From Apostichopus californicus (taxonomy: Eukaryota; Echinodermata; Holothuroidea; Aspidochirotida; Stichopodidae), in NCBI GenBank assembly GCA_020650975.1, contig JAIPMN010117470.1, positions 1 to 21,055 on the forward strand: 21,055 bases of DNA, in the 5' to 3' direction. Below the pieces are notes generated by a model. It had not been told where the DNA came from and did no database searches. It was given only the letters and a program-made list of their open reading frames with translations. Of the stretch, positions 1 through 10,627 are shown piece after piece (within the stretch, counting starts at the first letter, position 1; each line of letters starts with the position of its first letter). The position numbers and the translations under genes are program-made.

Positions 1-95
1 TTATCAGGGAAGGTTAGCTTCCAGATCCAATACCAACTCATCTTCTGTGTGTGGATGGTCTCCTTCAATCCTGTCCTCTGTGCTCAAATCACCAA
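1..95 (+). CDS. ATP6V1H: V-type proton ATPase subunit H, internal exon (5' end outside window)
   Basis: Read from base 1, the frame gives LSGKVSFQIQYQLIFCVW and continues MVSFNPVLCAQIT before the intron. This matches the stretch of V-ATPase subunit H that in animals reads roughly FQLQYQMIFSIWLLAFSP, just before the conserved YNIIPVL segment. Subunit H is a cytosolic, all-helical HEAT/armadillo-like subunit of the V1 sector. It is needed for activity of the assembled pump and for silencing of free V1, and so for acidification of endosomes and lysosomes. The exon has no stop and no start and continues upstream of the window. It ends after AA of a lysine codon, at CACCAA|GTAAGA, a good 5' splice site. 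Joining to the exon at 10628 restores AAG and keeps the alignment with the family free of gaps. Homology is from recognition, not a search. Confidence 0.9.
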
Positions 96-193
96 GTAAG
101 ATGAAAATACGATTTAATCTCAATGTCCAGAATAGCTTTGAATCATTCAAATCGTCTTTCATTACTATAATTGATGTGACGAAATGGGCATTT

Positions 194-2499
194 GGGAATA
201 TTGTGTGTACTTATCACAGGGTAGTGTAATCATCTACACCTGTAGACCTGCTTACTCAGAATATTGTGTGTACTTATCACAGGGTAGTGTAATCATCTAC
301 ACCTGTAGATCTGCTTACTCAGAATATTGTGTGTACTTATCACAGGGTAGTGTAATCATCTACAACTGTAGACCTGCTTACTCAGAATATTGTGTGTACT
401 TGTATCACAGGGTAGTGTAATCATCTACACCTGTAGATCTGCTTACTCAGAATATTGTGTGTACTTGTATCACAGGGTAGTGTAATCATCTACACCTGTA
501 GATCTGCTTACTCAGAATATTGCGTGTACTTATCACAGGGTAGTGTAATCATCTACACCTGTAGATCTGCTTACTCAGAATATTGTGTGTACTTGTATCA
601 CAGGGTAGTGTAATCATCTACACCTGTAGATCTGCTTACTCAGAATATTGTGTGTACTTATCACAGGGTAGTGTAATCATCTATACCTGTAGATCTGCTT
701 ACTCAGAATATTGTGTGTACTTGTATCACAGGGTAGTGTAATCATCTACACCTGTAGATCTGCTTACTCAGAATATTGTGTGTACTTATCACAGGGTAGT
801 GTAATCATCTATACCTGTAGATCTGCTTACTCAGAATATTGTGTGTACTTGTATCACAGGGTAGTGTAATCATCTACACCTGTAGATCTGCGTACTCAGA
901 ATATTGTGTGTACTTATCACAGGGTAGTGTAATCATCTATACCTGTAGATCTGCTTATTCAGAATATTGTGTGTACTTGTATCACAGGGTAGTGTAATCA
1001 TCTACACCTGTAGACCTGCTTACTCAGAATATTGTGTGTACTTATCACAGGGTAGTGTAATCATCTATACCTGTAGATCTGCTTATTCAGAATATTGTGT
1101 GTACTTGTATCACAGGGTAGTGTAATCATCTACACCTGTAGACCTGCTTACTCAGAATATTGTGTGTACTTATCACAGGGTAGTGTAATCATCTATACCT
1201 GTAGATCTGCTTATTCAGAATATTGTGTGTACTTGTATCACGGGGTAGTGTAATCATCTATACCTGTAGATCTGCTTATTCAGAATATTGTGTGTACTTG
1301 TATCACAGGGTAGTGTAATCATCTATACCTGTAGATCTGCTTACTCAGAATATTGTGTGTACTTGTATCACAGGGTAGTGTAATCATCTACACCTGTAGA
1401 CCTGCTTACTCAGAATATTGTGTGTACTTATCACAGGGTAGTGTAATCATCTACACCTGTAGACCTGCTTACTCAGAATATTGTGTGTACTTATATCACA
1501 GGGTAGTGTAATCATCTACACCTGTAGATCTGCGTAACTCAGAATATTGTGTGTACTTATATCACAGGGTAGTGTAATCATCTACACCTGTAGATCTGCG
1601 TAACTCAGAATATTGCGTGTACTTATCACAGGGTAGTGTAATCATCTACACCTGTAGATCTGCTTACTCAGAATATTGTGTGTACTTATCACAGGGTAGT
1701 GTAATCATCTACACCTGTAGATCTGCGTAACTCAGAATATTGTGTGTACTTGTATCACAGGGTAGTGTAATCATCTACACCTGTAGACCTGCGTACTCAG
1801 AATATTGTGTGTACTTATCACAGGGTAGTGTAATCATCTACACCTGTAGATCTGCGTAACTCAGAATATTGTGTGTACTTGTATCACAGGGTAGTGTAAT
1901 CATCTACACCTGTAGACCTGCGTACTCAGAATATTGTGTGTACTTATCACAGGGTAGTGTAATCATCTACACCTGTAGATCTGCGTAACTCAGAATATTG
2001 TGTGTACTTGTATCACAGGGTAGTGTAATCATCTACACCTGTAGACCTGCGTACTCAGAATATTGTGTGTACTTATATCACAGGGTAGTGTAATCATCTA
2101 CACCTGTAGATCTGCTTACTCAGAATATTGTGTGTACTTATCACGGGGTAGTGTAATCATCTATACCTGTAGATCTGCTTACTCAGAATATTGTGTGTAC
2201 TTGTATCACAGGGTAGTGTAATCATCTACACCTGTAGATCTGCGTACTCAGAATATTGTGTGTACTTATCACGGGGTAGTGTAATCATCTACACCTGTAG
2301 ATCTGCTTACTCAGAATATTGTGTGTACTTATCACAGGGTAGTGTAATCATCTACACCTGTAGATCTGCTTACTCAGAATATTGTGTGTACTTATCACAG
2401 GGTAGTGTAATCATCTATACCTGTAGATCTGCTTACTCAGAATATTGTGTGTACTTATCACAGGGTAGTGTAATCATCTACACCTGTAGATCTGCTTAC
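194..2499 (+). repeat. 63/65-bp minisatellite, about 36 copies
   Basis: The head-to-tail unit begins AATATTGTGTGTACTT and ends CTGCTTACTCAG. Unit starts fall at 197, 260, 323, 386, 451 and so on to 2441. Two length classes occur: 63 bp with ACTTATCACAG and 65 bp with ACTTGTATCACAG or ACTTATATCACAG. An extra A in GCGTAACTCAG makes 64- and 66-bp forms. From 516 to 1283 short and long units alternate strictly, giving a 128-bp higher-order unit. From 1672 to 2058 a 64/65 alternation repeats three times. Each unit carries the inverted repeat ATCTACA-CC-TGTAGAT, sometimes altered to ATCTATA or TGTAGAC. Runs of 63-bp units stay open in one frame (21-residue period) but 65-bp units break it, so this is not coding. 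Confidence 0.97.
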
Positions 2500-4085
2500 A
2501 GTACAAGGAATCATCTTAATGGGAGTTCACTGAATGAAACAGTTCACTAGATGCATGTGCAATATATACCAGGGTACTGTGTGCAGCATTCGTAACTCAC
2601 TGAAATGCGTTCTGACTTAAAACTTGAAGACTACAAAAATATTGTTTAAATGGTCTGCACTGTTACAGAACTTTTAGGACTTCATTTTTAAAACTTCGCA
2701 TTGGATGCTTATTTAGGTGTAAAGCTGACAAACATTCAGCTGTCATTCCAGGGTCTTTGATTATGATTTACAAGGTATTTACATTGAAAGGAATATTTTC
2801 ACTGATTCAAGTAGATTACGAATCTCAACCGCTTTCTTTTACTCTCCGTTCTCTCTTCCTAGTCTACAATATTTCTCAATCCATTCCTACCAACCATCCC
2901 TTAAAATGATGATATTCTTGCAACACAGATTCGGTCACCCCAGCCGATCATATTGTAATGCAACTGCAACTTGTGAACATTTACAAATGCCCAAACAGTT
3001 GAAAATATGACCAAGTTTGACATAATTTGTAGTGAAAAAGTCATAAAAACACTGTGAGAATTTGAAAAAATGTGATCATTCCATTCTCTGCAGCCAAGTT
3101 CTGGGAAAATTATAACGGCTGCTAGCAATTTACCATTGTGACAAGCATGTGACAAAATTTCCAAACAATATGAATTGTGCACATTAACGATTCCATTGGA
3201 TGAACATTTTATACACATTAACCCATTCAGTAGGCTGTTGTAACAGTGGTAGAATCTTCTGCGAAAGGTTTTGTATATAAGTGAGTACGGAGATGTTAAA
3301 ACTACAGACCATCAGCAAATCTAAATTACTTGAAAAAATATATACTGCCTGTATTAGGAGCAAATATGCCTGTATTTAGCCCTGCACAACTTAACTGAGT
3401 ATGCATTATTACATCTACTAGTTGTTTGCTGAAATACTTTTACACACAGTTCTACTCATCATTGTCATAGGATCATGCATGCAGACTTAGGGATGATAAA
3501 TTTAGGCATTATTTGTCAAGTTTATCTTGTGCGAAGTTTGTGAAACCACTTGTGCTCGGATGATCTTAATGGGAAATTTGGCCATCCGAAAAGAAAAAAA
3601 TCTGTCAGGCCCAGATAAATTTACCTCAATGGATCAACTTTTACTGCTAGCTTCTTTTTGGGGGCCTTGTATTAGTTATCCTAATTTAGTTATCCTTATT
3701 ACCTAAATAATTCTTTATTTGACCATAGTCACCATTTTATTAGCCATTTTTATGCATTTAGAGTTTGATTAGATTTCTTTTACATTTACAGATTTCTACA
3801 TTTCTTTCTAGATTTCTTTTACATTTACAGTTAGATTAGATTTGATAAATTTTGATTAGATTTCTCTGATTTAATATTTTAGTAATGTATGGAACTGGTT
3901 AAAACAGCATTTCAAATTGGGTTTTGAGACTGGTTAACAGTGCTGCAGCCTTTAGATACTACCTTATGATTACTTTCAACAAGAGGGTGCGGGAGGTGCA
4001 TATATTATATTATTATTAATTGGCCTACAACCCAATCAGAGAAAGCAGAAAAGTATGAGATAAAGAATGTATATTCTCATTTCTC
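2500..4085. other. Unannotated intron sequence
   Basis: AT-rich single-copy-looking sequence with no recognised coding segment. It contains a small 7-bp-arm inverted repeat, TCGGATG (3556-3562) and CATCCGA (3583-3589). A 21-bp word, AGATTTCTTTTACATTTACA plus G, occurs twice at 3771-3791 and 3810-3830. A short minus-strand open frame at 2901-3218 shows no family resemblance. Confidence 0.5.
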
Positions 4086-4640
4086 TTATATATACTTGGT
4101 ATGAAGGTGTATAACATCGAGTTAAAGAAGCCTATCAATTTTAATGGAGGTCAAAGGTCATTTGGGGACAACAGATCATATTGTGAACACCTTGTAAACA
4201 TGATATTGCAAGAAGGAAACCTTGGACAGATCTCAATTTGGTTTATAGATGTACCATATCAAATTTAACGAGCCTATTATTGCTTTTGGTGGAAGTCAAA
4301 GGTCATTTAAAGTCAACAAATGCAAAACATTTACTTCACTCCCCTCTGTCTCTCTATGACTCTCACTCCCACCTGTCTCTCTATGTGTACACACCTTCCT
4401 AAACCGCATATTTGGTATGTAATTGTATCACAAGAAGCCTAAGGCTGTGGGTAGAGGTCAATGGTCGTTTGACTTCACCAAGGGTCACATTGTGAAAAAT
4501 CATGTTTAACACAATATTTCAACAAGTCCATATGTCATATTTAGTATGTTGATGTATTACATTTAGTTCAAGAAGCCTGTTGTTGAGGTCAATGGTCATT
4601 TCAGTACATTGTGAATTTGTTTGTCACATCACACTGCTTT
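4086..4640 (+). repeat. Degenerate 130-160 bp tandem repeat with AGGTCA-type half-sites
   Basis: Four diverged copies share AAGAAGCCT (or CGAGCCT), then GAGGTCAAAGGTCATTT, then a segment like CATATTGTGAACACCTTGT. The half-site pairs lie at 4148-4160 (AGGTCAAAGGTCA), 4293-4305 (AAGTCAAAGGTCA), 4455-4467 (AGGTCAATGGTCG) and 4586-4598 (AGGTCAATGGTCA). The spacing is 145, 162 and 131 bp. A CT-rich patch of CTGTCTCTCTATG words separates copies 2 and 3 (about 4338-4388). The wording resembles an intronic repeat common in marine invertebrate genomes; that is recollection, not a search. Confidence 0.75.
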
Positions 4641-5668
4641 TCAAATGCTGTATTACTACAGTAAGATCAAGTATGTTGTACACCCTCGTCAGATTCTTGA
4701 AGAAAACTGCTCATGTTACATCATCGAAACCAATGCATGTTTGCATTCTGGTTTCTACTTAGAATGTAAACATGGTTGACACTGTAACCAATACCATCAC
4801 TATGTCATGCTTAGAGCTTTATGGTTTGCAAAACCCATCCCATACACAAAATAAATGTGACAGTGACTGATTTGTGTGATCATGTGTTAGTACTGTAGCA
4901 CCTCTAGTAGGCTTCATTCTATCAATTGTAAATACTGCCATCTATTTTTCCTACTGCATTCTTCATTCTGCATTCTACTGCATCCTGTCTACTGCATTCT
5001 GCATTGTTACAAAGCTACTGTACATCTGTTGCAATTCAGTTGGTATTTTTAATCAGGAAAAATCACAGAATGTGAACAACTTCATAATCAAGGGTACATG
5101 TATTCTCAGGTCAAGTCTTCTCAGTATCTGAAATGAAATAAAAGACAAACCGCAAATATTTTTCTGTGTCATCTTTTTGATGGCTGGTGTAGCATGGTCA
5201 CATTGTAATAAATGAGGAAAAACAAACAGATTGAAGCCTTTGTGGCTTTATGGTGACATTTTAGACTTGATCAAGACCTCATTTGTGTTTGGAGGAACAA
5301 TAAAGTTGTGCTCTCTTACTAATGAAATAAGCTGTTTCTGAGTTTTCCATAAAAGTTCCCTTTTTCAATAATTTCAATAATGGTCACATTCATGTCTCCT
5401 TTAATGAAAAAGGAAGAGTGTAAAATGGGGTCCAATGATATAATTGTGCCTAATTGTAATATAAATGTGTAATGCTGTGTGCAGGAACTTTCTTCTGTTC
5501 CTGACCACAAAGGTGGTGTTTGTTTATGCTTGCCTGAGGTTACATGAAAGTAGCATAGCCTCAAATGGAGAGCAGAATTAAGTTACTTAACATTAGCCTT
5601 CAGCATACTAATTTGGTTATAGTCACCATTGTTGTAACCTTGTTCTTTGTGCATTTGTTGTCTTTGGT
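4641..5668. other. Unannotated intron sequence with a CTGCATTCT-rich patch
   Basis: No recognised gene. At about 4948-5006 the word CTGCATTCT or CTACTGCAT recurs five to six times as a degenerate short tandem repeat. The remainder is AT-rich and looks unique. Confidence 0.5.
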
Positions 5669-5995
5669 GCTGATTAGTTGTTGATATTTACCATGATACA
5701 TGTGTTGTTCTAAAGACGGTGTATTCTGATTAGTTGTTGATATTTACCATACATGTGTTGTTCTATATAGACTGTGTATGCTGATTAGCTGTTGATATTT
5801 ACCATACATATGTGTTGTTCTATACTGTGTATGCTGATTAGTTGTTGATATTTACCATACATATGTGTTGTTCTATACTGTGTATGCTGATTAGCTGTTG
5901 ATATTTACCATACATATGTGTTGTTCTATACTGTGTATGCTGATTAGCTGTTGATATTTACCATACATATGTGTTGTTCTATATAGACTGGGTAT
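5669..5995 (+). repeat. 53-60 bp minisatellite, block 1
   Basis: Unit starts lie at 5669, 5725, 5780, 5833, 5886 and 5939. The unit reads GCTGATTAGTTGTTGATATT, then TACCATACATATGTG, TTGTTCTATA and ACTGTGTAT. The last unit is cut at CTGGGTAT (5988-5995), the left target duplication of the transposon that follows. The array resumes at 8754 and again at 10198, so one original array is now in three pieces. Confidence 0.95.
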
Positions 5996-6422
5996 CAGTG
6001 TTTCCGCTAAGCCGCTATGACGCGATTTTGACGCAATGGCTTGCCGATTTGACGCACTGGCGTTCAGAGAGAGAGAGAAAAAAAGAGGGTTTCATTTTCT
6101 CCTGAATTTTATACAGTGTGAATAGAAAAAAAATCGTTTCAAAAGGCATGGTGTTCAGAACTTCAACTTGAAGTGAAGAAATTATTACTGAAAATTGTTT
6201 CCAATTTATCGTCAGAAATGTTAAATTAGCGATCGTTAACTTAACCGTAGAGCTGTTTTTCTATACAGTCACGTAGATTTAGCTCGATTCCTGTAAAGCT
6301 AAATCATATAACGTAACGTGCACGTGCACTGATGCATTGCCTACACTACGATGGTTCGCAATACCACTAGTGTACTAAATATAATATCTATATAGCCTAC
6401 AGTACCTTACATTACATAGCAA

Positions 6423-7733
6423 CAGGGTCAGAAATAGGCGGGGGCGACGGGCGACTCGCCCTAGCAAGTGCTAAAAAAAGCCCTCCGAAAGCACAATTGC
6501 GAGGACGAAAATGAAATATAAGAAAATCGCCCTCGTAATATCAGGTGTCTGTGTACATTTAATTGTGACATGCTTTTTGCTTTAGCTAGGGTTTGCAGTA
6601 GCAGCTCGAATCGCACAAACAGTTCTCACAATCCCGCATCACATTTGATCAAATTTGAAGCAGTGCGGGAGGGTCGCGCACAACCACCGGGAACTTCTCG
6701 CGATGTCACTGGCAAATTACGGCCTCCACTAAGCAATTTCAGTACCAGCGACAATAACCTCAAATCCCCCAAAATCTCGGACCACACGGTAGCCTAACTT
6801 CACACTAAGTCAACATGGAACTCTAACCTAGCTATCTGTTTATTCGCTCAAGTTGTGTCGCAAATAAAAAAAAAAATATCCAAGAAAAACTGCAATCTTT
6901 GACATGTTAGCTTAACAACCACACTAAGTAAATGGGAAATGTAGCCTAACCATTGTTTTGTGTTGCTTTGTTTACATACTTTCCTTGCTGCTATCGTCGG
7001 GCGCAAGGTAGCCAAACACCACACGTAGTCAACGGGAAAATCTAGCCTAAGCATCTCTTTATTCGCTGAAATTGTGATGCAGTTAGCTAGAACTAAAATA
7101 TCCATGAAATACTGCAACCTTCGACCACATGTTAGCCTTACAACCACACAAAGTCAAAGGGAAATATAGCCTAACCATCGGTTTGCAAAAAAAAATAAAA
7201 AAATGCTGGAAATCGGCAGTTGTTTGGAAGGTATGTGCTATGTATTAGAGAGGGAATGTTGTATTTTACGTACACAATTGCTGTGGCGATGGATTGAAGG
7301 TTTTAACTACGATTACTTTTCAGCGGTATAATGGTTTCGTATTTGGTGGTGGGTGATTTTATCCACACACAAAAAAATATGTGATTAAAGGAAAGGGCAC
7401 CTTCAGTAGAAGTAAACCTGTGTTTTCTATTTCAGTTGACGGGTCATTGGTTTTTCGTCATATATTCGGTGGATTGACGTTATTTGCTAAACGATCGCAA
7501 ATTTTGGCAATTAAACTTCAAATGAATTTGCTATACGGTCGCAGCTAACTAGGAAGAGGGTAATTGTGATTACTTGATCCTGATGAATGCTTACAACCTT
7601 TTCTGTAAACAGCATATTGAACTTTGGAAAAGCGCCCCCTTAATAAAGCCCTCGTAAATACATTAAGGGGGGCGTTTTTAACTTTTCATTTTCCAAAATA
7701 GCCCCCCAGAGCCAAATCTAAATTCCTACCCTG
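6423..7733. mobile_element. Nested hAT-like TIR element (CAGGGT ends)
   Basis: The left end is CAGGGTCAGAAATAGGCG. The right end read in reverse is CAGGGTAGGAATTTAG. The flanks CATAGCAA (6415-6422) and CATTGCAA (7734-7741) match at 7 of 8 positions, as expected for an aged hAT 8-bp duplication. The element lies wholly inside the 5996-8753 transposon and is therefore younger than it. The TIR is short and imperfect. The interior carries a repeated block (6800-7185) also found in the element at 10918-12103. No transposase is seen. Confidence 0.75.
6800..7185. repeat. Internal ~100-125 bp repeat block of the nested element
   Basis: Four diverged copies centre on CACACTAAGTCAA-like words at about 6801, 6918, 7018 and 7143. 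Each is followed by GGGAAAT-TAGCCTAACCATC and, in some, TTTATTCGCTGAAATTGTG and AAATATCCATGAAATACTGC. The same wording recurs at 11498-12000 inside a different transposon. Confidence 0.8.
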
Positions 7734-7900
7734 CATTGCAAGTGGTGCACTATATTTGAGCCAAATTTAGCTTGTAAAAATAAAGCGTAAAATGCAATGA
7801 ACTAATTTATGATTATTTAGCAATCATCGTTTAAATAAAGCTCATGGTTCCATGCCTCAATCTAAAATCAGACATTGATTGTATTGGCCGGTTTAGTACA

Positions 7901-8559
7901 CAGGGGCGTAGCTAGTATGTAGAATTGTAGGCCCGGGCCTACACTTTTTTGGCCAAGTTTTCTTTTTTTTTAAAACACCCATAACTCAAATCCATAAGCT
8001 TGCTGGACGAGTTTTAGAGTCTAGACAGGAAAAACTATTGCAATGAACGTAGCAAGAATATGGCTATTTAAATTAGGTGACCTATTCTTCTGTCATCTAG
8101 GCTGTCATTTCTATCGCGTGCCGTTAATCAACACTCTACCTGCCGAAAAAGACTAGGATCCGATCTTGTCAGTTTTTTAACATCTAGTTGAGAACCCGTT
8201 TAAGCAGATAATATTTCAGTTGAGAAACATTCCACAGTCAAATAAGCCTATCGTTGATTAACAGACTTTATAGAGCTGCAGCACTTTGTTGCCTGTTGTT
8301 ACTGGCTTACTCTGTACATGTACCTTGCTAATTTTAAATACATTATGTAGTATTGAATTAAATAATTTTTTAACTTGTGTGTTTTTTTTGGTTTAAAAGT
8401 GATATTGAATGAGGTGTCTCAAGTTACCAAGAGGGAACCAAAATGAACACTCGGGAAGGGCTGTTTCCGGCCATCTGGGGGGTTTTTAAAACCAACCAAT
8501 GGTGGGGCTCCGCTCAGATAGTCGTGCCTACAACTTTGAAAATCCTGGCTACGCCCCTG
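7901..8559. mobile_element. Nested hAT-like TIR element (CAGGGGCGTAGC ends)
   Basis: The left end is CAGGGGCGTAGCTAG followed by ATTGTAGGC. The right end in reverse is CAGGGGCGTAGCCAG followed by GTTGTAGGC. These are long, diverged terminal inverted repeats of a type widespread in animal hAT elements. It lies inside the 5996-8753 element. The flanks are TTAGTACA and GTACTAAT, which form an inverted rather than a direct repeat, so a clean 8-bp duplication is not shown. A short plus-strand open frame (8443-8670) crosses the right end and is not credible as a gene. Confidence 0.8.
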
Positions 8560-8753
8560 GTACTAATACTGTCGGCAAAATGTAACATCGTGAAAAGTCA
8601 CGAAAACATTGACCGATTGTGTTTTTGGTTCAATAAAATAATTTTCCCGGAATATTACCCCTCCCCTTAGACCCCTCCCCCAGGATGGGGTGAGTCAAAT
8701 ATTCAGATATTAGCCATTTTGACTCAATGGGAAATTTCTTAGAGGAAACACTG

Positions 8754-8883
8754 CTGGGTATGCTGATTAGTTGTTGATATTTATCATACATGTGTTGTTC
8801 TATATACTGTAGACTGTGTATGCTGATTAGCTGTTGATATTTACCATACATAATGTGTTGTTCTATACTGTGTATGCTGATTA
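8754..8883 (+). repeat. 53-60 bp minisatellite, block 2
   Basis: The array resumes with the right-hand target copy CTGGGTAT (8754-8761). Units start at 8762, 8822 and 8876. The last is cut after GCTGATTA (8876-8883), where the next insertion starts. Confidence 0.92.
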
Positions 8884-10197
8884 CAGTACTGTGATCGCTC
8901 AACGATCGTAGAATTTCGAATAATATCGCGTTATATCGCACAAGTTCGTACACGAAGCTTTCAACGAAATTTCGCACAATTCTACGCATGTAAAAATCGT
9001 ACATTTGACCACAGGAATATGTGCTTAAAGAAGCAGAGAATTAACTGTGAACGGGCGAGGTGAAAGATTAGAATTTTCGAAGTCGCTCCAATAAAGATGT
9101 TGAAAACGAATCAATGAAATGAAAAGCATAGGCGCTCACTGGTCGAGGGCCAGTGGTTTTCCGCGTTCGCAGAATATCGCGGTAAAATGCGGAAATCAAA
9201 AGTCCGTATCTCATTCCGTTTTCGAGTTATCAGTGATTTTGAGTTTACCGTGTAAAAGCCTGGTAAGGCATATTTTGTTTTGAGTGAGATCGTCGATTAC
9301 TGTAATTTAACCCCTCCCCGGCCATTCATGTCCAATGCCAACTATAGATGTTATCCAATATTTCACCTCTGAATTCACTCTTGATGATAGTAATGCACGT
9401 CTATTTTTTGCAAATTAAATTAATCCAAGACCCCTTAAAATTGCCGTTTCAGATAACGATACGTAATGATCCCCTACTTTGGAAATTTTTAAGTTTGCGT
9501 AACTTTTAAATTTTTTCCTAACTCAGTCAGAATAAATCGGAAAAGCTCAGAAATTGTACAGATAGATAAGCGTATTAGTAAAAATGCATTTTGGAATTTC
9601 ACCAACTGCCGACAAAATCTGTAACTCCTTCCGTTTTTTTCAAAAGTTACGATGTTGCCGAAGTTGAGTTATATAAATTCAGTGATCTGAACTTCTGAAG
9701 ACCACGAATACTGATCATGTGTGTTATTCTTTTCCTGGACCCCATGCCATCATGCTCGCACGCTACGTGTGCTCAGCGTGTTCGCTGCGCGAACACCGCC
9801 GGGAAGTCGGCAGTTATTTTTAGTGTATTCGCGGGAAATTGAACAAGGTTTTCCAACACTGTACTACCTGTTACCCACAAGGTGATAATTTGCCCTACAT
9901 ACGCGATGGTATACGGAACGTGTACGGAACGTGTATACTGTATGTAACTGCAACTCAGGTGTAAAGAAAGTTTCTTTTGTATTTCTGGGCAAGTTTGTAC
10001 GCCCGGGAAACAAATAAAATGAAAATTGTTGCCTGACTAGTGACAGGCAAGTAAAATTTAGATGGATTTGTCAAAGTTTTTTGTTAGCTATCACTTTTAG
10101 CACTATCCATACGGAATAATGAACCCAAGCAACTTGGTATTCCGTTCATGATTTTACTATTCTCGGGATAGCGGAATAGCGTAAATTTCGACCCCTG
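8884..10197. mobile_element. 1.3-kb insertion in the minisatellite, probable decayed TIR element
   Basis: Non-repetitive sequence interrupts the array between GCTGATTA (8876-8883) and CTGTGTAT (10198-10205). The right end in reverse is CAGGGGTCGAAATTTACGC, a typical hAT-type terminus. The left end CAGTACTGTGATCGC does not match it, so the left terminus is lost, rearranged or misplaced here. Its right edge abuts the same 8-bp word of the repeat unit, CTGTGTAT, that is duplicated by the neighbouring hAT element in the form CTGGGTAT. Inside are the palindrome GTGTTCGC-TGC-GCGAACAC (9778-9796) and a doubled ACGGAACGTGT (about 9914-9935). No coding family was recognised. Confidence 0.6.
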
Positions 10198-10431
10198 CTG
10201 TGTATGCTGATTAGTTGATATTTATCATACATGGATGTGTTGTTCTAAAGACTATGTTGATTAGTTGTTGATATTTACCATACATATGTGTTGTTTTCTA
10301 TAGACTGTGTATGCTACAGTATGTTGTTGATATTTACCATACATATGTGTTGTTCTATATAGACTGTGTATGCTGATTAGTTGTTGATATTTACCATACA
10401 TACTGTATGTGTTGTTCTATAGACTGTGTAC
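10198..10431 (+). repeat. 53-60 bp minisatellite, block 3
   Basis: The final block has units at 10206, 10256, 10313 and 10372, with variants GTTGATTAG and GCTACAGTATG. It ends near CTGTGTACACTTC, about 200 bp before the second ATP6V1H exon. Confidence 0.92.
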
Positions 10432-10627
10432 ACTTCTAATGGTGTGTTTCTACCTCTCAATGTGATTTGCTGGCTAAACTGATTGAAATTAACGAAAGTG
10501 TTGTAGTAATATGGCATGTATTGTATTAGCATTGTATGGCATGTTTTGTAACACAAAAGACATGGTTTGTCATTGTCATTTACAGATGAATTAATTTGTG
10601 AAATTCTATGAATTTTGTTTGTTCCAG

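Larger units (their letters stand above)
5996..8753. mobile_element. Non-autonomous hAT-like DNA transposon, inserted in a minisatellite
   Basis: The ends are terminal inverted repeats: CAGTGTTTCCGCTAAG at left, and the reverse complement of the right end reads CAGTGTTTCCTCTAAG (15 of 16 identical). It is flanked by a perfect 8-bp duplication CTGGGTAT (5988-5995 and 8754-8761). Other minisatellite units read CTGTGTAT here, so the shared T-to-G variant marks the duplicated target. The CAGTG end and 8-bp duplication fit the hAT superfamily. Subterminal words TTTTGACGCAATGG (6026), ATTTGACGCACTGG (6047) and TTTTGACTCAATGG (8717) may be transposase-binding repeats. A GA-rich microsatellite lies at 6065-6088. 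No transposase reading frame is visible. Much of the length comes from two nested elements, leaving only about 0.8 kb of its own sequence. Confidence 0.92.
96..10627 (+). other. ATP6V1H: ATP6V1H intron, 10,532 bp, phase 2
   Basis: The intron runs from GTAAGA at 96 to TTGTTTGTTCCAG ending at 10627. Two minisatellites and nested TIR transposons make up more than half of it. No conserved exon-like reading frame was recognised inside. An earlier AG follows TCATTTAC at about 10585, but using it would add in-frame stops, so the acceptor at 10627 is preferred. Confidence 0.88.

Noticed and set aside
4..98. Minus-strand acidic reading frame LGDLSTEDRIEGDHPHTEDE... ending TGA at the window start
   Set aside because: It is the antisense of the ATP6V1H exon at 1-95. 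The plus-strand frame matches subunit H, has a proper donor and joins in phase with 10628.
184..2550. Open frames with a 21-residue repeated peptide (SEYCVYLSQGSVIIYTCRSAY type)
   Set aside because: They exist only where 63-bp units follow each other and break at every 65-bp unit; a non-coding minisatellite explains them.
6570..9004. Short open frames inside the nested transposons (6570-6797, 6848-7147, 8443-8670, 8630-9004)
   Set aside because: They cross transposon or minisatellite boundaries or repeat copies, and none carries a hAT dimerisation or DDE-type motif.
10570..10627. Alternative acceptor at TCATTTACAG (about 10585) for the second exon
   Set aside because: Starting there would put stop codons ahead of YNIIPVL; the acceptor at 10627 restores the lysine codon and the family alignment.
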